From Brasilonema sp. CT11 (GTDB lineage Bacteria; Cyanobacteriota; Cyanobacteriia; Cyanobacteriales; Nostocaceae), in NCBI RefSeq assembly GCF_017982655.1, contig NZ_JABXYX010000017.1, positions 42,166 through 106,165 of the forward strand: a DNA stretch of 64,000 nt, read 5' to 3'. The notes below the pieces were generated by a model that had not been told where the DNA came from, made no database searches, and saw only the letters and a program-made list of their open reading frames with translations. Positions 37,143 through 46,240 of the stretch are shown here, piece by piece; the first letter of the stretch is position 1; the number at the start of each line of letters is the position of its first letter. The position numbers and the translations under genes were made by a program.

Positions 37143-37721
37143 ATGACACCCTCGCAAATCGCGGATACGCTCAAAGAGTTATTAGGCGCAGCGTCTGTCA
37201 ATGCTATTGCACCTGGTTCTTGGCAAGTAGAAACTCCCAAGTTTCGGCTGCTAGTTTTGCTGTCGGATGATGAAAGCGGATTACGCATTTTATTACCAAT
37301 TATGCCAGTATCCGAGGCTCTACCTTTTCTAGAACAGTTTTTAGAAGCGAACTTTGAAGAAACTCAGGAAGTACGTTATGCCTTGCAGCAAGGGGCTTTA
37401 TGGGGGGTGTTTCAGCACAACTGCAATAGTTTAACGCCAGAGGATTTTGAAAATGCGATCGCTCAATTAATTTCTCTGTATCAAAATGGTTTAGATAATG
37501 TCTTTAACCGGCTGATTGAAAAACGCATTCGGCAGATTGTGATAGCGGCTAAACTGCAAAATCAGTCTTTAGAAGCCACAATGCAAAATTTAGAACGCTT
37601 TTATGCAGAAGGATTGATGGGTGAACTAGATCAAACTTCACAAGCCAGAGAGGAAGTTTTAACTGTATGGCGTTATCAGTTACAGCGCCTGTGGAATGAA
37701 GTTGATTCTAATTCCGTGTAA
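37143..37721 (+). CDS. conserved hypothetical protein
   Basis: About 192 residues, acidic and soluble, with no named family that I recognise. The N-terminal half (TPSQIADTLKELLG, then WQVETPKFRLLVLLSDDESG) looks like an alpha/beta fold reminiscent of YbjN/CesT-type chaperones; the C-terminal half is helical (FERFYAEG-like segment NLERFYAEGLMGELD). I prefer ATG 37143 to the upstream TTG 37095. Function unknown. Confidence 0.7.
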   Translation: MTPSQIADTLKELLGAASVNAIAPGSWQVETPKFRLLVLLSDDESGLRILLPIMPVSEALPFLEQFLEANFEETQEVRYALQQGALWGVFQHNCNSLTPEDFENAIAQLISLYQNGLDNVFNRLIEKRIRQIVIAAKLQNQSLEATMQNLERFYAEGLMGELDQTSQAREEVLTVWRYQLQRLWNEVDSNSV

Positions 37722-37833
37722 AAATTTGAGACACTTGATTTTGACACTTAGACATAAATTTCAAAACGTCGTGCATTTTCTCCTCCCCAAAGGCAGTAAG
37801 CAGAACAAGTGCGTCCAATAGGGAACTTAATTC

Positions 37834-38012
37834 TAACCCTCTTCTGTCACTTTCCCCAGATCAAAACATGGAACCCTTGCTACACAAGAGTTTTAGTTTC
37901 AAGCAATTATTCTGTCCATCATATTAGAAAATAAAGTCAAAAACCCAACCCCAGTCAGAGTTTTAAACATTGCTTTTGATTTTTGTTTTCGGAGAGTGAC
38001 AAAAGAGGGCTA
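37834..38012. mobile_element. 179-bp MITE-like element
   Basis: Imperfect terminal inverted repeats (left TAACCCTCTTCTGTCACT, right complement TAGCCCTCTTTTGTCACT, 16 of 18 matching) bound an AT-rich interior without coding potential. It occupies most of the gap between two genes. No clear target duplication. Confidence 0.55.
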
Positions 38013-38042
38013 AGCAATTCTATCTTTGGCAACTTCGTATTA

Positions 38043-38279
38043 CTACTTGTTTTTGACGGTTTCAATTTTGACGGTCTTGACATCAGAATGTTGATGCCCC
38101 CAGGTTTTAGCCTGCTGAAAAACAGTCATAACAAAAATTAACGTTGCCATAGGAATTGCCAAGTAGATTCCTGTCAAAACAGGAAGAGCTATTATTCTTA
38201 GTAGAATTTCCTTACGCTTTTCCTTTTTTAAATTTTTCACTACCTGCTGAAATTCTTCTTCAAGTTTTATTTCAAACAT
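38043..38279 (-). CDS. small membrane protein, hypothetical
   Basis: 78 residues. A charged N-terminal helix (FQQVVKNLKKEKRKE) leads to a hydrophobic segment long enough to cross the membrane once or hairpin (ALPVLTGIYLAIPMATLIFV), followed by a polar tail. No family recognised. The amino-acid layout looks real, but the SD is weak, so it could be a chance frame. Confidence 0.5.
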   Translation of the reverse strand: MFEIKLEEEFQQVVKNLKKEKRKEILLRIIALPVLTGIYLAIPMATLIFVMTVFQQAKTWGHQHSDVKTVKIETVKNK

Positions 38280-39055
38280 AATCGCTTTTAACCCGATACA
38301 GAACCCGCTAAAAATATAGGAATCCTAAATAAAAATTAATAATCTTTTTTAGGATTGCAGAAGCCTCTCTATGTAATTACGGTGTATAGCAACCTGTTTA
38401 TGCAGGATTGATTTCTACTTCACCCACCCTTCTGCATACCAAAAACCCCCACAACCACATCGGATGAGCGGGGGATGAAATATACTGGCGATCGCCACTC
38501 TAAGATAATTTGCACTTGTATACAATAAAATATCGGCTCGATTTACGCCGAACTTAGAAAGTCTTTGCTCGCTGAGATTTCTAATATTTAGATGAGGTAT
38601 TACCCCGAATTAAAAGCCCCCAGACGTGGTACTGAGGACTTGTGCTTGTGACATACCATAACTCATTTCTTCCAATACTAGCGACATCGTATTTGTAAAA
38701 CTCTTTCTGAAGCAGGAGTTTAAATGACAAGAATATGTGTTGACGAATACAGTAGCGTCAAATTTGCCATAAAAACTCCCACAACCACATCGGTAAACGG
38801 GGATTAAAAGTATTATCTAGATTAGACCTTTTTAGTTTTGCATCGGCATTACGCGCACATATTAGTCATTTAGATTCCTATCCTTCCCTTATTCCTTTTT
38901 CTGCGACCTGAATCCTTCTGCACCTGTGGGAAGGAAGCATGAATTGGCAGAACAGTGGGAATGACTTCATGTGTTGAGCATCGATTATTCTTTATAAGAT
39001 ATATAAGATATTCACTCTTTAAGTTTTTTCACTTTGTCTTTTGGATTATTTCATT
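38280..39055. other. long intergenic region with a duplicated hairpin-like motif
   Basis: About 775 bp with no supported gene. A motif of about 30 bp with core CCCACAACCACATCGG followed by a G-rich run occurs at about 38448-38477 and again at 38777-38803 in the same orientation. The C-run and G-run can pair. No third copy and no regular spacing, so it is not a CRISPR array. Confidence 0.45.
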
Positions 39056-39445
39056 ATGGATCTCATTGAAATTCTCAAACAAGACTATCAAAGATTTCCT
39101 GATAATCAGACATACAGCGTCTACGCTCAAGATGTTTATTTTCAAGATCAAGTCTTCAAATTTCGTGGTGTTGAAAAGTACAAGCTGATGATTAAATTCA
39201 TCAAGGCTTGCTTTTTAAATCCCAAAATGGACTTGCACGATATTCGTACACAGGGAGACACAATCAAAACTGAGTGGACACTCAGCTGGAATACCCCCGT
39301 TCCTTGGAAGCCACGTATTTCTATCCCAGGCTGGAGTGAATTGCGTTTCAACCCTCAAGGGTTAATTGTGTCTCACATAGATTATTGGCATTGTTCGCGC
39401 CTAGATGTACTCAAACAGCACTTATTTCCCTTAAAGAGTTCATAA
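39056..39445 (+). CDS. DUF2358 family protein
   Basis: A 129-residue protein of the NTF2/SnoaL-like DUF2358 family found in cyanobacteria and plastids. Typical stretches are [40 protein letters not shown] and [17 protein letters not shown]. The fold is a small cone-shaped barrel that could bind a ligand; no reaction is known to me. ATG 39056 is preferred. It is 43 bp upstream of the ArsA/Get3-type gene. Confidence 0.82.
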   Translation: MDLIEILKQDYQRFPDNQTYSVYAQDVYFQDQVFKFRGVEKYKLMIKFIKACFLNPKMDLHDIRTQGDTIKTEWTLSWNTPVPWKPRISIPGWSELRFNPQGLIVSHIDYWHCSRLDVLKQHLFPLKSS

Positions 39446-39488
39446 TGTAAATAAATGTAAATACTTCTCATCTTGGACAAAACCATCC

Positions 39489-40667
39489 ATGCGTGTAATT
39501 CTAATGACAGGCAAAGGCGGCGTGGGAAAAACCTCCGTAGCTGCCGCCACTGGACTTCGTTGTGCAGAACTGGGTTATAGTACACTTGTTTTGAGTACAG
39601 ATCCTGCTCATTCTCTGGCAGACAGTTTTGATCTAGAACTGGGACATGTACCCAAAGAAATTCGCCCGAATTTGTGGGGTGCGGAACTGGATGCACTACT
39701 AGAACTAGAAGGAAACTGGGGTTCTGTAAAGCGCTACATCACTCAAGTTTTACAAGCACGCGGTTTAGATGGAGTGCAGGCGGAAGAATTAGCTATTTTA
39801 CCAGGCATGGATGAGATTTTCAGCTTGGTTAGAATGAAACGCCATTACGATGAAGGTGAGTTTGACGTTTTGATTATTGACTCAGCCCCTACTGGTACAG
39901 CACTACGTCTGTTGAGTTTACCAGAAGTCGGTGGTTGGTACATGCGGCGTTTTTACAAACCTTTCCAAAACATTTCTGTTGCACTAAGACCTTTAGTTGA
40001 ACCTTTTTTTAAACCAATTGCTGGTTTTTCTTTACCAGATAAAGAGGTGATGGACGCACCTTATGAATTCTATCAACAAATAGAAGCTCTGGAAAAAGTA
40101 TTAACAGATAACACTCAAACTTCAGTACGGCTTGTCACCAATCCAGAAAAAATGGTGATAAAAGAATCTCTTCGCGCTCATGCCTATTTGAGTTTATATA
40201 ACGTTGCAACAGATTTAGTCGTCGCAAATCGGATTATTCCCGAAGCAGTACAAGATCCCTTTTTCCAGCGTTGGAAAGAGAATCAAAAGCAGTACCGCCA
40301 CGAAATTCATGAAAACTTTCATCCGTTACCTGTCAAGGAAGTTCCGCTATATTCCGAAGAGATGTGTGGTTTGGCTGCTTTAGAACGTCTCAAAGAAACA
40401 CTGTATAAAGATGAAGATCCAACTCAGGTTTATTACAAAGAAACCACAATTAGAGTTGTTCAAGAAAATAATCAATACAGCTTGGAATTGTATTTACCTG
40501 GGATTCCTAAAAATCAAGTTCAACTCAGTAAAAGTGGAGATGAATTAAACATCACAATTGGTAATCATCGCCGAAATTTAGTTTTGCCACAAGCTTTGGC
40601 CGCACTACAACCTGGAGGGGCAAAAATGGACGGAGACTATCTCAAAATCCGTTTTACTGCAATGTGA
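39489..40667 (+). CDS. ArsA/Get3-family ATPase with C-terminal HSP20-like domain
   Basis: 392 residues. The deviant Walker [18 protein letters not shown] and the switch region [15 protein letters not shown] define the ArsA/Get3 family. Switch II is [15 protein letters not shown]. The last 80 residues form an alpha-crystallin (HSP20)-like beta domain ([18 protein letters not shown] to DYLKIRF), known as ArsA_HSP20 in cyanobacterial members. No ars genes are nearby, so a Get3-like membrane-protein targeting or chaperone role is more plausible than arsenite transport. Confidence 0.88.
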   Translation: MRVILMTGKGGVGKTSVAAATGLRCAELGYSTLVLSTDPAHSLADSFDLELGHVPKEIRPNLWGAELDALLELEGNWGSVKRYITQVLQARGLDGVQAEELAILPGMDEIFSLVRMKRHYDEGEFDVLIIDSAPTGTALRLLSLPEVGGWYMRRFYKPFQNISVALRPLVEPFFKPIAGFSLPDKEVMDAPYEFYQQIEALEKVLTDNTQTSVRLVTNPEKMVIKESLRAHAYLSLYNVATDLVVANRIIPEAVQDPFFQRWKENQKQYRHEIHENFHPLPVKEVPLYSEEMCGLAALERLKETLYKDEDPTQVYYKETTIRVVQENNQYSLELYLPGIPKNQVQLSKSGDELNITIGNHRRNLVLPQALAALQPGGAKMDGDYLKIRFTAM

Positions 40668-40683
40668 TAGGCTCTGTTGTCTC

Positions 40684-40712
40684 TCTCGTTCCTATGCTTT
40701 ATAGGAACGAGA
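40684..40712. terminator. bidirectional terminator hairpin
   Basis: An 11-bp perfect stem (TCTCGTTCCTA / TAGGAACGAGA) with a 7-nt loop, in the 68-bp gap between the convergent ArsA/Get3 and dnaN genes. It is placed to end both transcripts. Confidence 0.65.
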
Positions 40713-40735
40713 AGCACACAAAAAACGCTAAGGTT

Positions 40736-41908
40736 TTAATTCCTAAGTTGAACAGGCATCGCTAAATAAGTCATCTTAAAACCACCAACTGGAGTGAAAA
40801 TAACTGGGGTCAAGTTTCCATTTAGCTGCACGTGAATTTCAACAGATGGCAATGCTTTTAAACCTTCCATCAAATATTTAATATTAAAAGCAATATCTAT
40901 ATCTTCTCCTAATATCTGTGCTGACATTGATTCTCTACCATTGCCAACATCTTGAGCTTCACAGGATATAGTAATATCCTGTTTTTCGCTATCCATGCTC
41001 ACCTTAACAACATTATTCTTTTGATCTGCAAACACAGCAATTCGTTCTAAAGCGCTCAAGAATTGTCGCCTATCTAAAACCAATTCTCGCTCAAATTGTC
41101 GGGGAATGAGTAGACGATAAGCAGGATATTGTCCTTCAAGAGTACGACTTGTCAGCCTTTGATTTTGCCATTCAAAAATAACCTGACCTTGGTCAAAATA
41201 CAACGCCACAGGTTCCTCTTCTGAGTGCGCGTGAGCCAGCATCCGTTCTAGTTCTCTTAATGCTCTGGCTGGTACTGTGACTTCTAAGCTAGTTTCGGTA
41301 TTTGTGTCTGGACTCTCATTAGTCGTCTGTACGACAGCTAAACGATGTCCGTCAGTTGCTGCAAATTCCAGTGTGTCTTGTTGAACTGTTAAATGTACGC
41401 CGGTGAGAACTTGTTTGGTTTCATCTGCACTCGTTGCAAATAAAGAACCTCGTAATCCTTCAATTAATGCACCAGCAGGAATATGTAGTGCTGGAGTATT
41501 TTCGATAACAGGGAGTTCTGGAAACTCTTGTGCTCCCATTGCGCGTACTTGATAACGCCCGCTTTTGGGTATCAGAGTCACAATTGAGCCTTCCCCTGCT
41601 AAGGGATCATCTGTAGAAGTTGATTCATTTTCTAGAGTAATTTCACCTTCTGGAAGGCGAGTCGTGATGTCATTAAGGAGCTTGGCGGGGATCGCAATTT
41701 CTCCAGAGTGCAAGACTTCGGCGCTAAAACTAGTACGGATACCCAAACTCAGATCAAATGCTGTTAAGCTGACTTGGTTAGTTTCAGCATCCGCTTGTAG
41801 TAGTACGTTGGCAAGTACTGGATGTGTTGGGCGTGAAGGTACAGCACGGCTGGTGAGTGAGAGGTTAGTACTAAGGTCACTTTGGGTGCAAACTAATTTC
41901 ATGGTCAA
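40736..41908 (-). CDS. dnaN: DNA polymerase III beta subunit (sliding clamp)
   Basis: A 390-residue clamp with three repeats of the DNA-clamp fold, tethering the replicative polymerase to DNA. Recognisable segments are MKLVCTQSDLSTNLSLTSRA, ATDGHRLAVVQT and the C-terminal end IFTPVGGFKMTYLAMPVQL. The inter-gene space to dnaA holds the DnaA-box cluster, an arrangement common around bacterial origins. The start could be M1 or M3 (MTMKLV). Confidence 0.97.
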   Translation of the reverse strand: MTMKLVCTQSDLSTNLSLTSRAVPSRPTHPVLANVLLQADAETNQVSLTAFDLSLGIRTSFSAEVLHSGEIAIPAKLLNDITTRLPEGEITLENESTSTDDPLAGEGSIVTLIPKSGRYQVRAMGAQEFPELPVIENTPALHIPAGALIEGLRGSLFATSADETKQVLTGVHLTVQQDTLEFAATDGHRLAVVQTTNESPDTNTETSLEVTVPARALRELERMLAHAHSEEEPVALYFDQGQVIFEWQNQRLTSRTLEGQYPAYRLLIPRQFERELVLDRRQFLSALERIAVFADQKNNVVKVSMDSEKQDITISCEAQDVGNGRESMSAQILGEDIDIAFNIKYLMEGLKALPSVEIHVQLNGNLTPVIFTPVGGFKMTYLAMPVQLRN

Positions 41909-41941
41909 CTTTATTATTTTTAGTTATTCAGTCGTCGTACC

Positions 41942-42182
41942 TGTGGAAAATGTGGAAAACTTGATGCACGTCTACTTCAAAGATGCTTTAACAGGTTGCT
42001 ACCTGTGGAAAACTTGTGGAAAAACAGGGTTATTTTTCCACAGAGTATTTATACTGAAAGAAGTTTTCCACAGATTTGTGGAAAGTTTTCCACAAAAAAT
42101 AAAAACTTTCCACAAAGCAATTTTATTTTAAAGATTCTTTATACTTAACTTAACACTTGAGGTAAGCGTTTCTTGTGGAAAA
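41942..42182. other. oriC: probable chromosomal replication origin (oriC), DnaA-box cluster
   Basis: Eight exact copies of TGTGGAAAA or its complement start at 41942, 41951, 42004, 42015, 42034, 42064, 42086 and 42174. Two one-mismatch copies start at 42077 and 42106. The first four face one way and the next group mainly the other, giving a two-armed cluster. AT-rich DNA at 42095-42155 is a candidate unwinding element. The position between dnaA and dnaN supports an origin. A promoter for dnaN must share this space. Confidence 0.88.
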
Positions 42183-42289
42183 CACAATAAGTCGGTTGGT
42201 ACAAATAAAGTTTACTCGTTAAGGCAGTCATTGGTCATTGGTAATAGCTCGATTTGTTCGCGCTTGTTTACTTATTTTGTTTGTTTTTG

Positions 42290-43672
42290 TCAAGATGATT
42301 TGTGGGGACGGCTAGCCATGTTAATGCGATCGCTCAATTGACGCAGTGTTTTCACCAAGTTTTGATCTGTTTGTCGCAGTTGGGTAATCTTTTCACAGCT
42401 ATACATAACCGTTGTATGGTCTTTTCCACCAAATTCTTCTCCTATTCTTGGTAAACTCAGATCTGTGTGCTGTCGCATCAGATACATTCCTATTTGACGC
42501 GCCCAGCTAATCTCTCGTCGCCGTGAATTCCCTTTAAGGTCTTCTATTGATACATCAAAACTCTCAACTACCACTGATAAAATTGCTTCTGGTGTGGCTT
42601 CTACCTTCTGCGTTGGTGGTTCTAAAACGGGTGCAATATTTTCTACCGTCATTGGTAAACCCCAAATAGAAATATACGCTAATGCACGAATTAATGCTCC
42701 TTCCAACTCTCGAATATTAGAAGTATAGTGAAAAGCAATATACTCAACAACCTCCCTTGGAAGACGAATATTTTCGTACTCAGCTTTTTTTTGTAAAATT
42801 GCCATTCTTGTTTCTAAATCTGGCGATTGGATATCAGCAATTAACCCCATTGAAAATCGGGAACACAGACGTTGTTGTAACCCAGGAATTTGGTTGGGAG
42901 GACGGTCAGAAGCTAAGACAACCTGCTTACCAGCTTCATGTAAAGTATTAAAAGTATGGAAAAATTCTTCTTGAGTATATTCTTTACCTTCAATAAATTG
43001 AATATCATCTACTAAAAGGACATCAGCAGCACGGTAATGCTCTCGGAAACTTTGCATACTGTCCTTACGAATCGCAGCAATGAGATCATTCGTAAATTGC
43101 TCAGTAGAGACGTAAAATATTCTTGAATCTGGACTAATTTCCCATCGATAGTGACCAATCGCCTGCATCAGGTGAGTTTTGCCTAAACCCACACCACCAC
43201 ACAAAAATAAAGGATTAAACTCTCTTCCAGGATATTCAGCAACTGCTAATGCAGCAGCATGAGCCATACGATTGTTAGCACCAACTACAAATCGAGAGAA
43301 TACATACTTAAGATTTAATTCTGTCGTTTTTAGTCGGTTTTGAGGAAGCGCATCTGTTGGACTGGCTTGAGTTTGAAATCCCCAAGAAGCTTCTTGTTCC
43401 TTGACATGATAAACTTCATCACCTTGATTAACAGTGATATAAATATCTACAGGATAACCAAGAATATCTTGTACAACGTTAGCAATTGTTTTTATGTAAT
43501 ATTTCTGTAACCAATTACGAGCAAACGGGTTAGGAGTAAAAATTACTAAGCAATTATTTTCCAATCGCTCAGCGCTCGCAGTTTTGATCCAAGTTTCAAA
43601 GGTGGGACGAGATAGCTCTAGTTGTAAGCGTTCCAGTACCTGACTCCACAGATTTTCTATGGGCATTTCCAT
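42290..43672 (-). CDS. dnaA: chromosomal replication initiator protein
   Basis: A 460-residue AAA+ initiator. Domain I starts [20 protein letters not shown]. The ATPase has Walker [18 protein letters not shown], Walker [10 protein letters not shown] and sensor elements including [12 protein letters not shown]. Domain IV has the DnaA-box-reading signature [15 protein letters not shown]. It binds the boxes directly downstream and opens the origin. The start at [11 protein letters not shown] is consistent with the family. Confidence 0.98.
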   Translation of the reverse strand: MEMPIENLWSQVLERLQLELSRPTFETWIKTASAERLENNCLVIFTPNPFARNWLQKYYIKTIANVVQDILGYPVDIYITVNQGDEVYHVKEQEASWGFQTQASPTDALPQNRLKTTELNLKYVFSRFVVGANNRMAHAAALAVAEYPGREFNPLFLCGGVGLGKTHLMQAIGHYRWEISPDSRIFYVSTEQFTNDLIAAIRKDSMQSFREHYRAADVLLVDDIQFIEGKEYTQEEFFHTFNTLHEAGKQVVLASDRPPNQIPGLQQRLCSRFSMGLIADIQSPDLETRMAILQKKAEYENIRLPREVVEYIAFHYTSNIRELEGALIRALAYISIWGLPMTVENIAPVLEPPTQKVEATPEAILSVVVESFDVSIEDLKGNSRRREISWARQIGMYLMRQHTDLSLPRIGEEFGGKDHTTVMYSCEKITQLRQTDQNLVKTLRQLSDRINMASRPHKSS

Positions 43673-43849
43673 AATTTACCACCAATGCTCGGCAATGGTC
43701 ACAATAATAATGAAGATATAAGCAAGTACAAGTAAGTGCAAACAACATTCTAGATCCCAAAACTTGCCGTTGAGTTGTCATCATTCTTGCTCTACCCCCT
43801 GTAGCCAAGATTTTATCACCCATAGATTCATACGGAGAAGCAAAGACAA

Positions 43850-45256
43850 ATGAAGACCACAGACTATGACTTTCAGCCGCATCAAGAACAAGGAAAACAG
43901 AGCCGCAGGGGAGAAACTCTCTCCTCATCCTTCTGCCTGCCTCACTCCCAGCCTACGGCTCGCTGGCTCCGAAGGGGGCGCTGCGCAAACGCTAACACTC
44001 CTTCGCTGCCTCACTCACCCCATCTCCACGTTTCCGTGTTCCTAAAATCGCATTTGTCCCAAAGGTGGTCAAGAAATGGTATTTTGCTGATGCTGCTTGG
44101 TAGTGGGGCAGTGATGTCTATTGGGGGTTGTTCCATCCCTGCAGGTACGCTTAATGCTACAAAAACAGATGCTCAGGCTCAAACATCAGTCCAAAAGACA
44201 ACAGATAACCCCTCCCCAAGTATTTTACCTGTTGTCTCCTCGTCCAATAATCCTAACTTTGTTGTTGGAGTCGTACAAAAAGTAGGACCTGCAGTTGTTC
44301 GTATTGATGCTGCCAGGACTGTTGTTGCTGAAGTTCCCGAGGAATTTGACGATCCAATTATTCGGCGATTTTTTGGCTCACAACCGCCAAGACCAAGAAT
44401 CGAAAAGGGTAGCGGTTCTGGGTTCATTATTAACGCTGGCGGTCAAATCTTGACCAATTCCCATGTGGTTAACGGTGCTCAAAGCGTCACAGTAAAACTG
44501 AAAGATGGTCGCTCTTTTAAGGGACGCGTATTGGGTGAAGATCCGGTAACTGATGTTGCTGTGATCAAAATAGAAGCAAATAACCTGCCAACTGTTTCTA
44601 TAGGTAACTCTGAGTCATTACAACCAGGAGAAGCGGTGATTGCGATCGGTAATCCCCTTGGTTTAGATTATACAGTTACATCCGGAATTATCAGCGCTAC
44701 AGGTCGTTCTAGCAGTGACATTGGTGTTACTGATAAACGTGTTGATTACATTCAAACTGATGCTGCTATTAACCCTGGTAACTCTGGTGGACCTCTGTTA
44801 AATACTCGCGGAGATGTGATTGCGATGAATACAGCGATCATTCGCGGCGCTCAAGGGTTAGGATTTGCCATTCCTATCAATACTGCACAGGGGATTGCTC
44901 AGCAATTAATCGCAAAAGGTAAGGTTGAACATCCTTATTTAGGTATTACAATGGCGACTTTGACTCCAGATATTAAAGAACAAGTAAATTCCAAATTCGG
45001 TATTAACTTGACAACAGATAAGGGAGTTTTATTAATTGATGTTGTACCCCGTTCTCCCGCAGCCTCTGCTGGACTAAAAACAGGAGATGTGATTCAAAGC
45101 ATTAGTAACCAGCCAGTCACTAAAATAGAAGAAGTGCAAAAGATAGTCGAAAAGAGTAAAATTGGTTCTTCTTTAGAATTGCAAGTTCTACGTAATGGGC
45201 AAACAACACAAATAGCTATTCAACCCGCACCTTTACCAGTTCGACGTGGAAGCTAG
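43850..45256 (+). CDS. htrA: HtrA/DegP-type serine protease with PDZ domain
   Basis: A 468-residue trypsin-like protease acting outside the cytoplasm on damaged proteins. The catalytic triad is in [11 protein letters not shown] (His), [11 protein letters not shown] (Asp) and [10 protein letters not shown] (Ser). One PDZ domain follows ([20 protein letters not shown]). A hydrophobic signal-like stretch is [17 protein letters not shown], whose Cys could be lipidated. ATG 43850 has GGAG upstream, but the first 60 residues include a segment ([13 protein letters not shown]) encoded by a palindromic repeat related to the one at about 23000. A start at GTG 44036 would exclude it and give a conventional signal peptide. 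Confidence 0.9.
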   Translation: MKTTDYDFQPHQEQGKQSRRGETLSSSFCLPHSQPTARWLRRGRCANANTPSLPHSPHLHVSVFLKSHLSQRWSRNGILLMLLGSGAVMSIGGCSIPAGTLNATKTDAQAQTSVQKTTDNPSPSILPVVSSSNNPNFVVGVVQKVGPAVVRIDAARTVVAEVPEEFDDPIIRRFFGSQPPRPRIEKGSGSGFIINAGGQILTNSHVVNGAQSVTVKLKDGRSFKGRVLGEDPVTDVAVIKIEANNLPTVSIGNSESLQPGEAVIAIGNPLGLDYTVTSGIISATGRSSSDIGVTDKRVDYIQTDAAINPGNSGGPLLNTRGDVIAMNTAIIRGAQGLGFAIPINTAQGIAQQLIAKGKVEHPYLGITMATLTPDIKEQVNSKFGINLTTDKGVLLIDVVPRSPAASAGLKTGDVIQSISNQPVTKIEEVQKIVEKSKIGSSLELQVLRNGQTTQIAIQPAPLPVRRGS

Positions 45257-45264
45257 TACCGTTA

Positions 45265-45374
45265 ATACCGTTTCACTTTAAGCTTGATACAAATAGAGAG
45301 CACGCGAGCACAGGGAGCAGGGAGAAAGAATTCAAGACCAATCATTTTTATCAGATCTGATTGTGAAATGGTAT
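45265..45374. mobile_element. MITE-like element, copy 2 of 2
   Basis: A 110-bp inverted-orientation relative of 2489-2589, with ends ATACCGTTTCAC and GTGAAATGGTAT. It starts 9 bp after the htrA stop codon and may act as its terminator. The remaining gap to def (45375-45612) is AT-rich and shows nothing else. Confidence 0.65.
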
Positions 45375-45612
45375 AAAAGGTATAAAAGCTGAATTCGCTC
45401 ATTGGCTCATTCCAAACATGTCCTAGAGGGACACACTTCACAATAAGCTGATATTATGAGCTTTTCGCGCTCATTTGAATGGTATGTTTATTTCTGCGCC
45501 CGCAGTAGCAGAATAAAAATGATAAAGTATGAATTATGAATTAAAAAATATTCCTGATTCATATTTTCTATTTCATGATTTGTTTTGATGAGAGCTATTA
45601 TTAAAATTTATT

Positions 45613-46146
45613 ATGAGTGAATTATTATCAATTCTTCAACTAGGCGAGCCGATACTACGTCAAAAAGCGTCCTTCGTTGAAAACATCAATGATGAGCATA
45701 TTCAAAAACTGATTGACGATTTAATGGCAACAGTTGCTCAGGCTAATGGTGTCGGTATTGCCGCACCTCAAGTGGCTCAATCTTCTCGTTTATTTATTGT
45801 TGCCTCTCGCCCCAATCCCAGATATCCCAACGCTCCAGAAATGGAACCAACTGCGATGATTAATCCTAAAATCATTGCCCATTCGACGGAGATAGTCAAA
45901 GGCTGGGAAGGTTGTTTGTGTGTTCCAGGGATTAGGGGGCTAGTTCCCAGATACCAAGAAATTGAAGTGGAATACACAGACCGACATGGCAAAACGCAAA
46001 AGCAGGAATTTACTGATTTTGTCGCTCGTATTTTCCAACATGAATACGACCACCTTGATGGTATTATCTTTCTGGATCGGCTGGAAAGTACTCTGGATAT
46101 AATCACAGAACAGCAATATCATAAACAAATTGTTAACAATACTTAA
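45613..46146 (+). CDS. def: peptide deformylase
   Basis: A 177-residue metalloenzyme that removes the N-formyl group from nascent proteins. All three family motifs are present: GVGIAAPQV, EGCLCVPG (Cys ligand; the usual Ser after EGCL is Cys here) and QHEYDHLDG with HExxH. Length is typical. It works on the product of fmt, encoded 18 kb away. Confidence 0.97.
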   Translation: MSELLSILQLGEPILRQKASFVENINDEHIQKLIDDLMATVAQANGVGIAAPQVAQSSRLFIVASRPNPRYPNAPEMEPTAMINPKIIAHSTEIVKGWEGCLCVPGIRGLVPRYQEIEVEYTDRHGKTQKQEFTDFVARIFQHEYDHLDGIIFLDRLESTLDIITEQQYHKQIVNNT

Positions 46147-46240
46147 CTATAAATCATTCTGAAGAATGAAAATTCACCTAAGAAATTAAGGTACACTTAA
46201 CCTATTGTTAACCATCTGGCTTGACGCAGTAATCGGGTAA

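Noticed and set aside
38448..38803. Possible CRISPR repeats (CCCACAACCACATCGG-type)
   Set aside because: Only two copies, 329 bp apart, with no regular spacers and no cas genes in the window.
39489..40667. Arsenite-efflux ATPase (ArsA) function
   Set aside because: No arsB, arsR or arsC nearby, and the HSP20-like tail is typical of the Get3-like cyanobacterial group.
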